From assembly GCF_002104995.1 (NCBI RefSeq), contig NW_024468446.1:1-17740 (forward strand): DNA of 17,740 nt, given 5' to 3'. A model generated the notes under the pieces. The model searched no databases. It was not told the origin of the DNA and was given only the letters and a program-made list of their open reading frames with translations. The position numbers and the translations under genes are program-made. How positions within the stretch are numbered: the stretch's first letter is position 1; each line of letters begins with the position of its first letter. Source of the DNA: Linderina pennispora. Its lineage: Eukaryota; Kickxellomycota; Kickxellomycetes; Kickxellales; Kickxellaceae. Shown in pieces: positions 8,054 through 17,066 of this stretch.

Positions 8054-10282
8054 ATGTCGAACATTGACCAGACCTCCATCAACACGATCCGCGTTGTCGC
8101 CGCGGACATGGTCCAGGCTGCCAACTCTGGACACCCCGGAGCGCCGATGGGGTGCGCGCCGATGGCGCACGTCCTGTTCACGCGGTTCATCAAGGCCAAC
8201 CCCCAGCACAGCAAGTGGCTGAACCGCGATCGCTTTGTGCTGTCGAACGGGCACGGGTGCGCTTTGCACTACGTGCTTCTGCACCTGATGGGGTACAAGG
8301 TGTCGCTTGATGACCTCAAGAACTTCCGCCAGCTGAACTCGGTCACGCCGGGCCACCCGGAGAACACGCATACTGACGGTATCGAGGTCACAACGGGCCC
8401 GCTGGGCCAGGGCATCTCCAACGCAGTGGGTCTGGCTATTGCCGAGCGCCATCTGGCAGCCACGTTCAACAAGCCGGGCTTCCCGCTCATTGACAACTAC
8501 GTGTACACTATTGCTGGCGACGGGTGCCTGCAGGAGGGCGTTGCGTCGGAGGCCAGCTCGCTTGCTGGGTAAGTAGCGGAGGAAAATTTTTTGCTTGTAA
8601 TTACTCATATCAGCAGAATGGGTGTTCCGGTGATCCATTCTTGCAAAGCGGCTAGAAAAGCGGCGCTTTGTTTTATTTTCTCCGAGCCCTGTTCCTGCGG
8701 CCAGCCGGTCGCATCTTTTTTCACCAATCACTGACAGCATATCTGGCTTGATAGGCACCTCGAGCTTGGCAACCTGATTGTCCTGTATGACTCGAATGGA
8801 ATCCAGATCGACGGCTCGACGCAGCTGGGCTTCACGGAGGATGTGCTGAAGCGCTACGAGGCGTATGGCTGGCATACGCTGGAGGTGGCCGACGGCGACA
8901 ACGACCTGGAGGGTTTGACGCGCGCCATCGAGGAGGCCAAGGCAGTCAAGAACAAGCCGACGATCATCAAGGTCACCACGACGATCGGGTTTGGCGCTGC
9001 CAAGGCAGGCACTGCCGGTGTGCACGGCGCTCCTCTGGGCGGCGAGTCGCTGGGCGCAGTCAAGACCCTGTTCGGGTTCGACCCGGCGCAGTCGTTCGTG
9101 GTGCCGGCGGAGGTCACCAAGCAGTACGCTGAGCGCGCTGCTCTGGGCGCTGCGGCCGAGGCCGAGTGGAACGCGCTGCTGGCCAAGTACGCGTCGGCGT
9201 ACCCGGCGGAGCACGCGGAGCTGGTGCGTCGCATTGAGGGCCGCCTGCCCGAAGGGTGGGAGAAGGCGCTGCCTTCGTTCACTCCGGCAGACAAGGCTGT
9301 GGCGACGCGCAAGCTGTCCGAGGGTGTGATCAATGCGCTGGCGCCGGTTCTGCCGGAGCTGATCGGCGGGTCGGCGGACCTGACGGGCTCGAACCTGACG
9401 CGGTGGAAGGACGCAGTGGACTTCCAGCCGGCGGCCACGGGCCTGGGCGACTACGCGGGCCGGTACCTGCGGTTCGGTGTGCGCGAGCACGGCATGGCGG
9501 CGATTTCCAACGGCATTGCGGCGTACGGAGCGAACATTCCGTTTGCGTCGACGTTCCTGAACTTCATTTCGTATGCTGCCGGAGCCACGCGTCTGTCGGC
9601 GCTGTCGCACTTCCGCGTCCTGTACGTGATGACCCACGACTCGATTGGTCTGGGCGAGGACGGCCCGACCCACCAGCCGATCGAGACCTTTGCCATGCTG
9701 CGCGCGACGCCCAACTACCTGAACTTCCGCCCGGCCGACGGCAATGAGGTGTCTGGCGCCTACTACGCGGCGCTGACGCACGCGACGCGTCCGTCGGTGC
9801 TGTCGCTGACGCGCCAGAACCTGCCGCAGCTGGAGGGCTCGTCGATCGAGAACACCCTGAAGGGCGGCTACCACCTCAAGACGTACGGTGCGGCCGCTCA
9901 GCCGGATCTGGTGGCGGTGGGCACGGGCTCGGAGGTGTCGATTGCCGTGGATGCGGCCAAGCTGCTGGCGGAGAAGCACGGGCTGACCGTCAAGGTTGTG
10001 TCGATGCCGTGCCTGGAGCTGTTCAATGAGCAGCCGGCCGAGTACCGCCACCAGGTGCTGACGCCCGGCGTGCCGTCGATTAGCGTCGAGGCCCTGTCGA
10101 CCTTTGGCTGGCACAAGTACGTCCACCACCCGATTGGCATTGACACCTTTGGTGCCTCGGGCCCGTACCAGCAGCTGTACGAGAAGTTCGGCCTGGTGCC
10201 CGAGACCATTGCCACCAAGGCGCTCAAGGTCATCGAGTACTACAAGACCAACGCTGTGCCGACCCTGGATCTTGATTTCTAA
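8054..10282 (+). CDS. TKL1: Transketolase
   Basis: Thiamine-diphosphate enzyme of the non-oxidative pentose phosphate pathway, transferring two-carbon units between ketose and aldose phosphates in the cytosol. Exon 1 is 8054-8568, the intron 8569-8754 (GTAAGT donor, CTGAC branch at 8731, TAG acceptor), and exon 2 8755-10282. The spliced protein is 680 residues, the normal fungal length, with a phase-2 junction inside Gly172. Motifs: [10 protein letters not shown] (His27), SNGHG (His67), PGHPE (His101), the ThDP/Mg motif GDGCLQEG at 155-162 with partner Asn186 (YDSNG), GVHGAPLG (His262), the transketolase signature [17 protein letters not shown] with the cofactor-activating Glu416, and [18 protein letters not shown] with His478. 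All expected catalytic residues are present and there is no frame break. One small oddity is [11 protein letters not shown], where many homologues have YDDN-x-I-x-IDG. Codons are strongly G/C-ending, which suggests high expression. INTS11 follows 204 bp downstream on the same strand. Confidence 0.97.
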
Positions 10283-10486
10283 GTAGCCAGAAATGTCTTT
10301 CCAATAGCAGTTTTTGCATTTATAAGCCCACCAACCATCACTCCCCCCCCTGGCACATGTGGCACCCAAAAGCCCGTGATTGCAATGGCAGAAATACAAA
10401 CAAGCAGGATGACTGGGCTTCTGGAGAGATTGCTTGGATAACAAACTGCTTTCCAAGGCCTTGCATTCTTCACATACACATTAACC

Positions 10487-12349
10487 ATGAAAATTGTTCC
10501 CCTGGGCGCTGGACAGGACGTCGGGCGGTCATGCGTGCTGGTGACGCTGGGTGGCAAAACCATCATGTTCGACTGCGGCATGCACATGGGGTACAACGAC
10601 GAGCGGCGATTCCCCGACTTCAACTACATCACGACCGAGGGCGACTTCACATCGCGCATCGACGCAGTGGTGATCACGCACTTCCACCTGGACCACTGTG
10701 GGGCACTGCCGCATTTCACCGAGCAGCGTGGCTACCACGGGCCCATCTACATGACGCCACCGACCAAGGCCATCTGCCCAATACTCCTGGAGGACTACCG
10801 CAAGATCACGGTGGAGCGCAAGGGCGAGACCGGCTTTTTCACATCGCAGCACATCAAGGACTGCATGAAAAAAGTGGTGCCATTGCATTTGCATGAGACC
10901 GTGTGGGTGGATGACGAGCTGGAGCTGCGCGCGTATTATGCCGGCCACGTGCTGGGCGCGGCGATGGTGTATGCGAGGTGCGGCAACGAGAGCGTGGTTT
11001 ACACCGGCGACTACAATATGACGCCGGATAGGCATCTGGGCGCTGCATGGATAGACCGCGTGCGCCCGGACGTCCTGATCACCGAGACCACGTACGGCAC
11101 GACCATCCGCGACTCGAAGCGCGCACGTGAGCGGGACTTTCTGGAGAAAGTCCACAGGTGCGTGCAGCGCGGCGGCAAAGTGCTGATCCCGTGCTTTGCG
11201 CTGGGCCGGGCGCAGGAGCTGTGCATTCTGATCGAGACGTACTGGGAGCGCATGGGTCTGACGGCCCCCGTGTATTTCTCTGCGGGGCTGACGGAGAAGG
11301 CGAACCGGTTCTACAAGCTGTTCATTAACTGGACCAACCAGAAGGTCAAGGAGTCGTTTGTGGACCGCAACCCGTTCGACTTCAAGTACATCAAGCCGTG
11401 GAACCGCGACTACGCCGACCTGCCCGGCCCCATGGTGTGCTTCGCCACGCCCGGCATGCTGCACATTGGCACATCCCTGGAGGTCTTCCGCAAGTGGGCG
11501 CCCGACGAGCGCAATATGCTGATTATGCCCGGGTACTGCGTGGCCGGCACTGTGGGCGCCAAGGTGCTGAGCGGCATGAAGGTCGTGGACATTGACCAGT
11601 ACTCGCAGGTGCACGTCAACATTGACGTGCAGAATCTGTCGTTCTCGGCCCACGCCGACGCCAAGGGCATCATGGAGCTGATCCGCCAGGCGGCGCCGCG
11701 CAATGTGGTGCTGGTGCATGGCGAGAAGAGCCGCATGACATATTTAAAGTCCAAGATCATGGGCGAGTTCGCCTGCCCCTGCTACGACCCGGCCAACGGC
11801 GAGCTGCTGGAGATTTCCACTGGCCGAGACGTGCGTGCGCTGATGTCCGACCAGCTGTTCCAGGCTGCCTGGGCCACCGAGCAGCGCCGGAAACCTCCCC
11901 GCCCCATCACCACCGTGCCTGTCCAGGGCATTCTGGTGCTGGGCAGCCAGGGCCGCCCACGTTTGCTGGATCCATCCGAGTTCGCTCTGGACGAGCTGGC
12001 CCAGAAGGTGTCGCTGGAGGACTCCAATGCGCCCCACCAGGCCGTGCACCAGATTGCGTTCACCACTCGCCGCGTCTTCGATGCGGAAAGGCTGGCGCTG
12101 CGCCTGGGGCTGGCCCAGGACGCCGATCCCGCGCGCGCTGCATTGGTGGCTATCAGCGAGCTGCTGGCGGTTGACCCTGCCACTAAGCCCACGCTTGATG
12201 ACGCCGTCAATGTTGGCAAAACCGTGCGTGTTCTGGCATCGGCCGGCTCCAGTGACTGCGAATTGCCAGCCCTCACAATTTCCTGGGCGTGGAGCGAGGA
12301 GGAGCTGGCGACGCAGGTCCTGGCGGTAATGAACCGAGTACTTGGATGA
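10487..12349 (+). CDS. INTS11: Integrator complex subunit 11 (metallo-beta-lactamase/beta-CASP RNA endonuclease)
   Basis: 620-residue uninterrupted frame, no intron, starting MKIVPLGAGQDVGRSC. The beta-lactamase core has HFHLDH at 65-70, His154 in YAGHVLGAAM and Asp175 in VYTGDYNMTPDRHLGA. The beta-CASP part has motif A Glu200 (LITETTYGTTIRDSKR), the helix CFALGRAQELCILIE, motif B His389 (FSAHADAKG) and motif C His411 (VLVHGEK). All zinc ligands needed for nuclease activity are present. Blocks such as ICPILLEDYRKI, GDYNMTPDRHLGAAWID and SGLTEKAN-type motifs track animal INTS11 much more closely than CPSF73/YSH1, and the C-terminal region (460-620) has INTS11-like length (about 600 residues in animals). 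Expected role: catalytic subunit of Integrator, cleaving nascent snRNA and other transcripts in the nucleus. AATAAA begins 2 nt after the stop. It is convergent with the secreted protein gene, with only 39 bp between stops. Confidence 0.93.
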   Translation: MKIVPLGAGQDVGRSCVLVTLGGKTIMFDCGMHMGYNDERRFPDFNYITTEGDFTSRIDAVVITHFHLDHCGALPHFTEQRGYHGPIYMTPPTKAICPILLEDYRKITVERKGETGFFTSQHIKDCMKKVVPLHLHETVWVDDELELRAYYAGHVLGAAMVYARCGNESVVYTGDYNMTPDRHLGAAWIDRVRPDVLITETTYGTTIRDSKRARERDFLEKVHRCVQRGGKVLIPCFALGRAQELCILIETYWERMGLTAPVYFSAGLTEKANRFYKLFINWTNQKVKESFVDRNPFDFKYIKPWNRDYADLPGPMVCFATPGMLHIGTSLEVFRKWAPDERNMLIMPGYCVAGTVGAKVLSGMKVVDIDQYSQVHVNIDVQNLSFSAHADAKGIMELIRQAAPRNVVLVHGEKSRMTYLKSKIMGEFACPCYDPANGELLEISTGRDVRALMSDQLFQAAWATEQRRKPPRPITTVPVQGILVLGSQGRPRLLDPSEFALDELAQKVSLEDSNAPHQAVHQIAFTTRRVFDAERLALRLGLAQDADPARAALVAISELLAVDPATKPTLDDAVNVGKTVRVLASAGSSDCELPALTISWAWSEEELATQVLAVMNRVLG

Positions 12350-12350
12350 G

Positions 12351-12356
12351 AATAAA
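12351..12356 (+). terminator. INTS11: Poly(A) signal AATAAA of INTS11
   Basis: AATAAA starts two bases after the INTS11 TGA (12347-12349), followed by a T-rich run at 12373-12380. The next gene's stop (minus strand) is at 12391-12389, so the INTS11 3' end must overlap or abut the neighbouring 3' end. Confidence 0.6.
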
Positions 12357-12388
12357 TGAAATGTATTTTCGGTTTTTTTTAAAGCAGC

Positions 12389-13741
12389 TCAGTGGTTTAA
12401 CGTATCGGTAATCATGGAGATGCCGATGGCATTGATGATTTCGTCCTGCCCCAGCGTTGTGGTCTGCGGCTCTGCCGTACTGTCGTTCCGCACAACGTTG
12501 CCCAGCCCGCCGCCGCCCATCATGCCCATGAGATTGCCGATATTCAGGTTGCCCATGTTCGGCAGGCTGATGCTCTCGAGGTCCGGCAACGGCAGATTGG
12601 CAATATCGTCAAACGACATATGCGCCTTGCTCAGAATGCCCTCGATATACGCGAAATTCGTCAAACTGGCTGGATTGAGCGACGGTATGGTGATCGTGGG
12701 CAAATGCAGACCCGTGACTGCAATTCCTTGCAAGGTCACGTCCGGCAGATGTACCGACGCCAGGTTGATCTCCGGCAGCTCAATGTTGGGCAGGGGCATT
12801 GGCAGATGGATGCCGTTGGCAAGCACCATCTGCAGGCCCTGCGAGATTAGCTGCCCCGAGAGCCCGAATTTCTTCGCCAGTGTGTCGTCGGTGGGCGCAG
12901 GGCTGGCAGCGGGTTCCGTGGTGGTCAAGTCTGTGGGCTCGGCCGTCGAGGCAGTTGGCGAAAGAATGTCAGATGTCAGGTTTGACGACAAGTCTGGTGT
13001 GGCGCCAGTTGTGTCACTGTAAGAGGGCAGCACAGTGTCAGAAGTGGCGGGTGGGAAGAGGGTACCGAACGGGTCACTGGTAGACGAGCTGCTGACAGTA
13101 TCAGATAAAGTGTTTTCTGCTGATGTGGTCTCAGCTGGAGTGGTCTCAGCTGGAGTGGTCTCAGCTGGAGTGGTCTCAGCTGGAGTGGTCTCAGCTGGAG
13201 TGGTCTCGACCGGAGTAGTCTCAACCGGAGTGGCCCCAGCCGAGGTACTCCCAGATAAAGTACTCTCAGCCGGCTGGGAGGCTACTGCCGATGACCCAGC
13301 CAGTGCCCCGCCATCGCCCTTCCACCCGCAGTACATACTGCTGCCCTTGCTCTTAATACACACCGTGCCCGGCGGACAGCTAAAATGTATGTAATTGCCA
13401 CTGACGCACCTGAGGAAATACGCATGGACGCCGCTCTCCCCTGGGCACACATACTCGTCCCACGGCGACAATGCCTGGCACTGTGCGCCCGCCACCAGCC
13501 CCTTATCGGCGGCCGGCTCGCTTGCCGTGTCTACGGGAAACCCGCACATAATGCTGTTTCCCTGCGAGTAGCAGACTGTGCCGGGCCCGCACATCATGGA
13601 AATTTCGCTGCCGTTGGCGCACTGCAGGAATTGCGCGGCCAGCCCGCTTTTCTGTGCGCACCGGTACGTGCCTGAGACGCAGGCGGATGTGCCTGTGTAT
13701 GCCAGTGAGAGAAGCGCTGTGATAGTTATTGCGTATTTCAT
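12389..13741 (-). CDS. Secreted protein with two CBM19-like cysteine modules, Thr/Pro repeat linker and hydrophobic tail
   Basis: 450 residues from ATG 13741 to TGA 12391-12389. I chose this start because it opens a clean signal peptide (MKYAITITALLSLAYTGTSA, cleavage before Cys21); an upstream ATG at 13822 would add 27 hydrophilic residues and hide it. Two homologous modules have cysteines at 21, 28, 41, 51, 57, 66 and at 88, 99, 112, 122, 128, 138, with near-equal spacing and a shared C-x-PGTVC core. This six-cysteine pattern resembles chitin-binding CBM19 domains of fungal secreted proteins. A Ser/Thr/Pro linker follows (about 150-290), including seven to eight TPAET/TPVET pentapeptides, likely O-glycosylated. 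Then comes a Leu/Pro/Ile-rich segment (HLPMPLPNIELPEINL, 312-390) with regularly spaced LPxI units, and a GMMGGGGLGN stretch. No catalytic domain is present. Likely role: wall or chitin binding outside the cell, inferred. No GPI signal is obvious at the end (MITDTLNH). Confidence 0.82.
   Translation of the reverse strand: MKYAITITALLSLAYTGTSACVSGTYRCAQKSGLAAQFLQCANGSEISMMCGPGTVCYSQGNSIMCGFPVDTASEPAADKGLVAGAQCQALSPWDEYVCPGESGVHAYFLRCVSGNYIHFSCPPGTVCIKSKGSSMYCGWKGDGGALAGSSAVASQPAESTLSGSTSAGATPVETTPVETTPAETTPAETTPAETTPAETTPAETTSAENTLSDTVSSSSTSDPFGTLFPPATSDTVLPSYSDTTGATPDLSSNLTSDILSPTASTAEPTDLTTTEPAASPAPTDDTLAKKFGLSGQLISQGLQMVLANGIHLPMPLPNIELPEINLASVHLPDVTLQGIAVTGLHLPTITIPSLNPASLTNFAYIEGILSKAHMSFDDIANLPLPDLESISLPNMGNLNIGNLMGMMGGGGLGNVVRNDSTAEPQTTTLGQDEIINAIGISMITDTLNH
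13125..13244 (-). repeat. 15-bp coding minisatellite in the secreted protein linker
   Basis: Eight consecutive 15-bp units on the plus strand: five perfect copies of GTGGTCTCAGCTGGA (13125-13199), then three diverged ones (13200-13214, 13215-13229, 13230-13244). On the coding strand they give TPAET and TPVET pentapeptides. Perfect copies at one side and diverged ones at the other suggest recent expansion at the C-terminal-side end of the array. Confidence 0.95.
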
Positions 13742-14605
13742 TGGTATCCTGTAGTTTGTGGTGTGCTTGGAGGGATTAGTGAAGGGAGATGAGGGTAGTT
13801 TTTGGAGACGTGCTTTGGACAACTACCGTCGTCGTTTTGGCAGTCGGCGATGTGGACACCCCTCACGCCACCGAAATATCGCTACATAATTTACGCTTAC
13901 TACCTACGGTGGTCAGCACCCTCTTGGAAGCTGATAATATATATACTGGCCAGCGCCGTGCATGTGCGTATATGCCAACCTGGAAGCAGTAGCCCAAAAA
14001 CACAATGCAACTGAAGATCAACGACGCGAGAATTAAATATCACGTGCTGCCTTTGCTCTAATCCGCCTGGCCCCATGGAAAAAAAACCTGCGTGGTCCGG
14101 CCCCGGACTAAAAAGTCACTCTAATGCTCCGTGTGGCAAGCACAAAAGAGGAACGCGATCCTCTTTATCACCCTCTCTCGGACTTCCAGAGGAACCGCGG
14201 AATACAAAACTCTTGCATGGCGGATGCAATCCGGGTCCTTGCTAGCAGTCACTTGGCAGATGATAAACGCATGTGAACAAGCCAATTTCCTCGCTCTCCG
14301 GTCCCCCGATAAACCTGCAATAAGACAACCCACCCCATTGAGGGCCGCCTCTTCGGAGAGTATAGAAAGCTCGTGCTTGTGCATTTTTCCTCGCCCTCCT
14401 CTTTTTCATTTCCTTTCGTCTCTTGGAACCGCCTTTTTTTCTGTTTATACACCTTCCTCTTCGCTTTTTCACATATTTCTCCGACGCACGCTCCCCCTCG
14501 TTACTGCTGGCCTTTGCTTGTCGTCCACAAAGCGTATTTCCAGAAACATACATCTCGCCTCCCCTGTACTTTTTTATTCTTGCGATTCGTATTTTTCTAT
14601 CCACA
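13742..14605. promoter_or_regulatory. Divergent promoter region between secreted protein and peroxisomal carrier genes
   Basis: 864 bp with no supported gene. Items seen: TATATATA near 13938; an E-box CACGTG at 14041-14046; a 14-bp inverted repeat GTCCGGCCCCGGAC at 14095-14108, holding opposed CGG/CCG triplets of the kind bound by Zn2Cys6 factors; and a long CT-rich tract (about 14380-14600) leading to the carrier ATG, typical of fungal leaders. Several short open frames cross the CT tract in different phases and look like composition effects. The factor assignments are inference. Confidence 0.45.
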
Positions 14606-15677
14606 ATGTCGCTGTCGAAAGAATCCCTGCCTCCGGTCGGCCATGCGATCGCTGGGGCCGGCAGCTCAGCTCTGGCGCTGTTCCTCATCTACCCTCTCGG
14701 ACACGTAAGTTGCAACAAACCCCCTTTTAGCTGGCGTCCTCCCTCACATGACAAATGCATTTACCGTTTTCCTTGTGATTACCCATGGCTGATCCAGCTG
14801 AAGACTGACACATGAAAAAAGCACTGCCATCACTATAGAATAAAGACGCGGATGCAAGTGCAGACCAGCACGCAGTCGTACAAAAGCCCCATAGACGCGG
14901 TGAAGCAGATTCTGCAGCGCGAGGGCCTGTCTGGGCTGTACGCCGGCCTGGCAACGAACCTGGTGAACCAAGTGATCAACGGATTTGTGTATTTTACGCA
15001 TACAGTGGTGCGCGGAATCGCGCTCAAGGCACTGGCCAAGTCGGGCGGCAAGCATTGTCGACGGTGGCCGAGCTCACTATCGGCGCGCTGGCGGGCATGG
15101 TGAACCAGCTGATCACGCTGCGATCGCGTGGTGGCGACGCGCCAGCACGCGGCCACCACACCGAGCGCCAGCACTGGACCGACACCGTGCGGGAGATCAT
15201 CCGGACCGAGGGCGTCCAGGGCTATGGGCCGGCTTCCGCCCAGCCATGCTTCTGTGCTCCAATCCGGCCATCACCTACGGCGTGTTTGAGCGCGTCAAGG
15301 GCATGCTGACCAAGGACCGCGCCGACCAGTTTTTGTCGTCCGGCGAGGCCTTCTGGGGTGGGCGCGCTAGCCAAGACGCTGGCCACGGTGGTCACATATC
15401 CGTATATCATGGCCAAGGTGCGCTTGCAGTGGCGGCCCAGTAAGCAGGAGCTTGCGGTTAGCGGCGACGAGGTCGTGTATAAGAGCTCGGCCGACGTCCT
15501 GCAGAAAGTGCTGCGCCGCGAGGGCATCCGGGTCTCTACAAGGGCATGCAGACGCAGATCATCAAGGCTGTCATCACACAGGCCCTGATGCTGATGATCA
15601 AGGAGTCGTTCACGCTGCAGGTCGTGCGAGTCTTTGCGCTGCTGTCCAAGCGCAGGGTGCGCAGCCTGCGTAAATAA
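14606..15677 (+). CDS. ANT1: Peroxisomal adenine-nucleotide carrier, PMP47/ANT1 type (SLC25), frame broken repeatedly
   Basis: Mitochondrial-carrier-family protein. Exon 1 (14606-14704) encodes MSLSKESLPPVGHAIAGAGS and a first helix. The intron is 14705-14838 (GTAAGT, CTGAC at 14805-14809, TAG). The rest ends at TAA 15675-15677. The first carrier signature spans the splice: IYPL then IKTRMQVQ; it reads P-x-D-x-x-K/R if one surplus G near 14699 is ignored. Repeat 2 shows ELTIGALAGMVNQL and VVATRQ. Repeat 3 shows GALAKTLATVVTYPYIMAKV and GLYKGMQ with QALMLMIKE, the block most like PMP47/ANT1/SLC25A17. Expected role: ATP/AMP exchange across the peroxisomal membrane for fatty-acid activation. Frame changes occur near 14699, 15052, 15122, 15128, 15167, 15227, 15355 and 15532; each is one base. 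Residues between breaks stay conserved, so consensus errors are likelier than decay. AATAAA overlaps the stop. Confidence 0.78.
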
Positions 15678-15678
15678 A
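15673..15678 (+). terminator. ANT1: Poly(A) signal overlapping the carrier stop codon
   Basis: AATAAA at 15673-15678 contains the TAA stop (15675-15677) of the carrier gene. A T-rich stretch follows at about 15690-15696. The opposing gene's stop is at 15755-15753. Confidence 0.5.
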
Positions 15679-15752
15679 AAACAATAGACTTTTTTTACCA
15701 AACTAAAAAACCTGATATGAGTGATGGGATATTGCAGGGGTTGGTGCTGGAG

Positions 15753-16686
15753 CTAATAGAAGAAAAGATAGCTATGCTTCGGCTGGCGGCGCCTCCTTGT
15801 AGGCGACTCTCCGGTCAATGCAACTACCAGCTCGTCGGTATAGCCGCCCTCCTCGATGACTGCCCACTGGCACTCGGCCACGCTGCCGTCCTCATGCGTG
15901 ATGCACAGCAGCAGCGCCGGCGTTCCTCGACATTGAACAGCACGGCAGAGCCCACCGGGATGCCCGCCGCAGGGCTACGCCAAACGCCTCCTGATAAACA
16001 GCAAACCAACTCTGACTGTGCCTCGAGATAGTGCCCAGCAGCCTTGGGAAACTCCACCCGACCTCGGTGGCATTCAGGAAGCGGTGGCTGAGCAGATGAC
16101 GCAAATGCACCCCAAACTCCTTGGCCACCCCAGCGAGCTGCCAGACCCAGGCGACGCAAACTCACCGCAATCCTGCGCGCAGCCTGACCAGCCGGGGCAG
16201 CTCCAGGCGCACCGCCCCGGCCACCAGCTGCGAGCTGCCCAGGGTCACCAGCTGCGACACGTGAACTGCTCCGGGCTCGTCTCCTTCTCCGTGTCGTCAA
16301 ACAGCAGCTGGCCCTTCTCGTTCTGCTGCATCACCAGATGCACCGGATCTTCGCCCGCCAGGTCTCAAACCACAGCTTCACCCGCATATCCACCAGCGGG
16401 ATCGGCGACCGGTTCGTCACGTTGATCTTCAGCAACGTGCTTGGCTGCTCCGTTGCCAAGGCCTCCGCCACCACGCCGATTTGGATCGACCGCTTCACCA
16501 GTCCTCCATCATCTTGTTCAGCGTCACCGTCACTTGCCCGCGCGCTGCATGTTGTCCAGGAACTGCTGCTGCATCCCCTGGATCGACGTCCCCATGTTTT
16601 GCGTTTGCGTTCGTTAGCCCTTGCACGAACCCGTACGTGCCGTTGTTCTCGGCCTCATGCTCTGACGTCGCCTTTTCGTTCTCCAT
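15753..16686 (-). CDS. Unrecognised conserved-looking protein, frame broken repeatedly
   Basis: Starts at ATG 16686 (MENEKATSEHEAENNG) and ends at TAG 15755-15753. I do not recognise the family. Reading along whichever frame looks coding gives ordered blocks. First is MQQQFLDNMQ (about 16575-16545), probably helical. Then VTVTLNKMMED and LLKINVTNRSPIPLVDMRV (about 16450-16385), a beta-rich stretch resembling an appendage or immunoglobulin-like fold. Next are QQNEKGQLLFDDTEKETSP (about 16335-16270), LVTLGSSQLVAGAVRLEL, EFGVHLRHLLSHRFLNA (about 16120-16070) and finally HEDGSVAECQWAVIEEGGY (about 15900-15845). Expected intact length is about 310 residues. At least five one-base frame changes are needed. 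Stops of this gene and the carrier lie 75 bp apart (convergent), and its start faces ARL2 across 380 bp. Function unknown; no catalytic motif seen. Confidence 0.55.
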
Positions 16687-17066
16687 TGAAATTGAAACAA
16701 TAAAAAACCACGCAATGGTGCAGAGAGTAAATTACTGAACCCGGTGTGGAATAGAAAGGGACAAGGAATTGTTGAAATGTGAAGAAAAGGGGCAGGTGTT
16801 CCTTACAGCACGAGAGAAAGAAAAGAAAAAAGAAAAAGACCACAGGGAAAAAGCGTGTCAAAGTTTTTTCTACAACGTTGTGCCCGCCACCTCATTTCAA
16901 GCCCAGATAGTGCCTGCAAGTGCACCATACTATGTGACCCGTCACATGCTGTGATCACAGCCTAGACGGCTTCCAGGGATTTTCCTAGAAAACGAAAAAC
17001 TACCTTGGCCCGTATCCGTTACCAGCAGATCGCTCGCTTCCCAATACATACCATCAACGCACATAT
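16687..17066. promoter_or_regulatory. Shared divergent promoter with two abutting perfect inverted repeats
   Basis: 380 bp between divergent starts. The key element is at 16932-16961: ATGTGAC-CC-GTCACAT (16932-16947), followed with no gap by the 14-bp palindrome GCTGTGATCACAGC (16948-16961). Together they give four TGTGA half-sites in alternating orientation within 30 bp. A purine-rich run of A and G lies at about 16805-16855, toward the unknown gene. No coding potential was seen. Confidence 0.6.

Noticed and set aside
7889-10456. An 855-codon open frame antisense to the whole transketolase gene
   Set aside because: It is an effect of strong G/C-ending codon bias on the sense strand: the antisense translation is Arg/Val/Leu/Gln-rich with no domain, and it runs straight through the transketolase intron and promoter.
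10529-11719. A 396-codon open frame antisense to INTS11
   Set aside because: Same codon-bias shadow; rich in His/Val/Ala/Arg with no recognisable motif, while the sense strand has full INTS11 homology.
13742-13822. An upstream start for the secreted protein (ATG at 13822)
   Set aside because: It would put 27 polar residues before an evident signal peptide; the ATG at 13741 gives a normal secreted-protein N-terminus.
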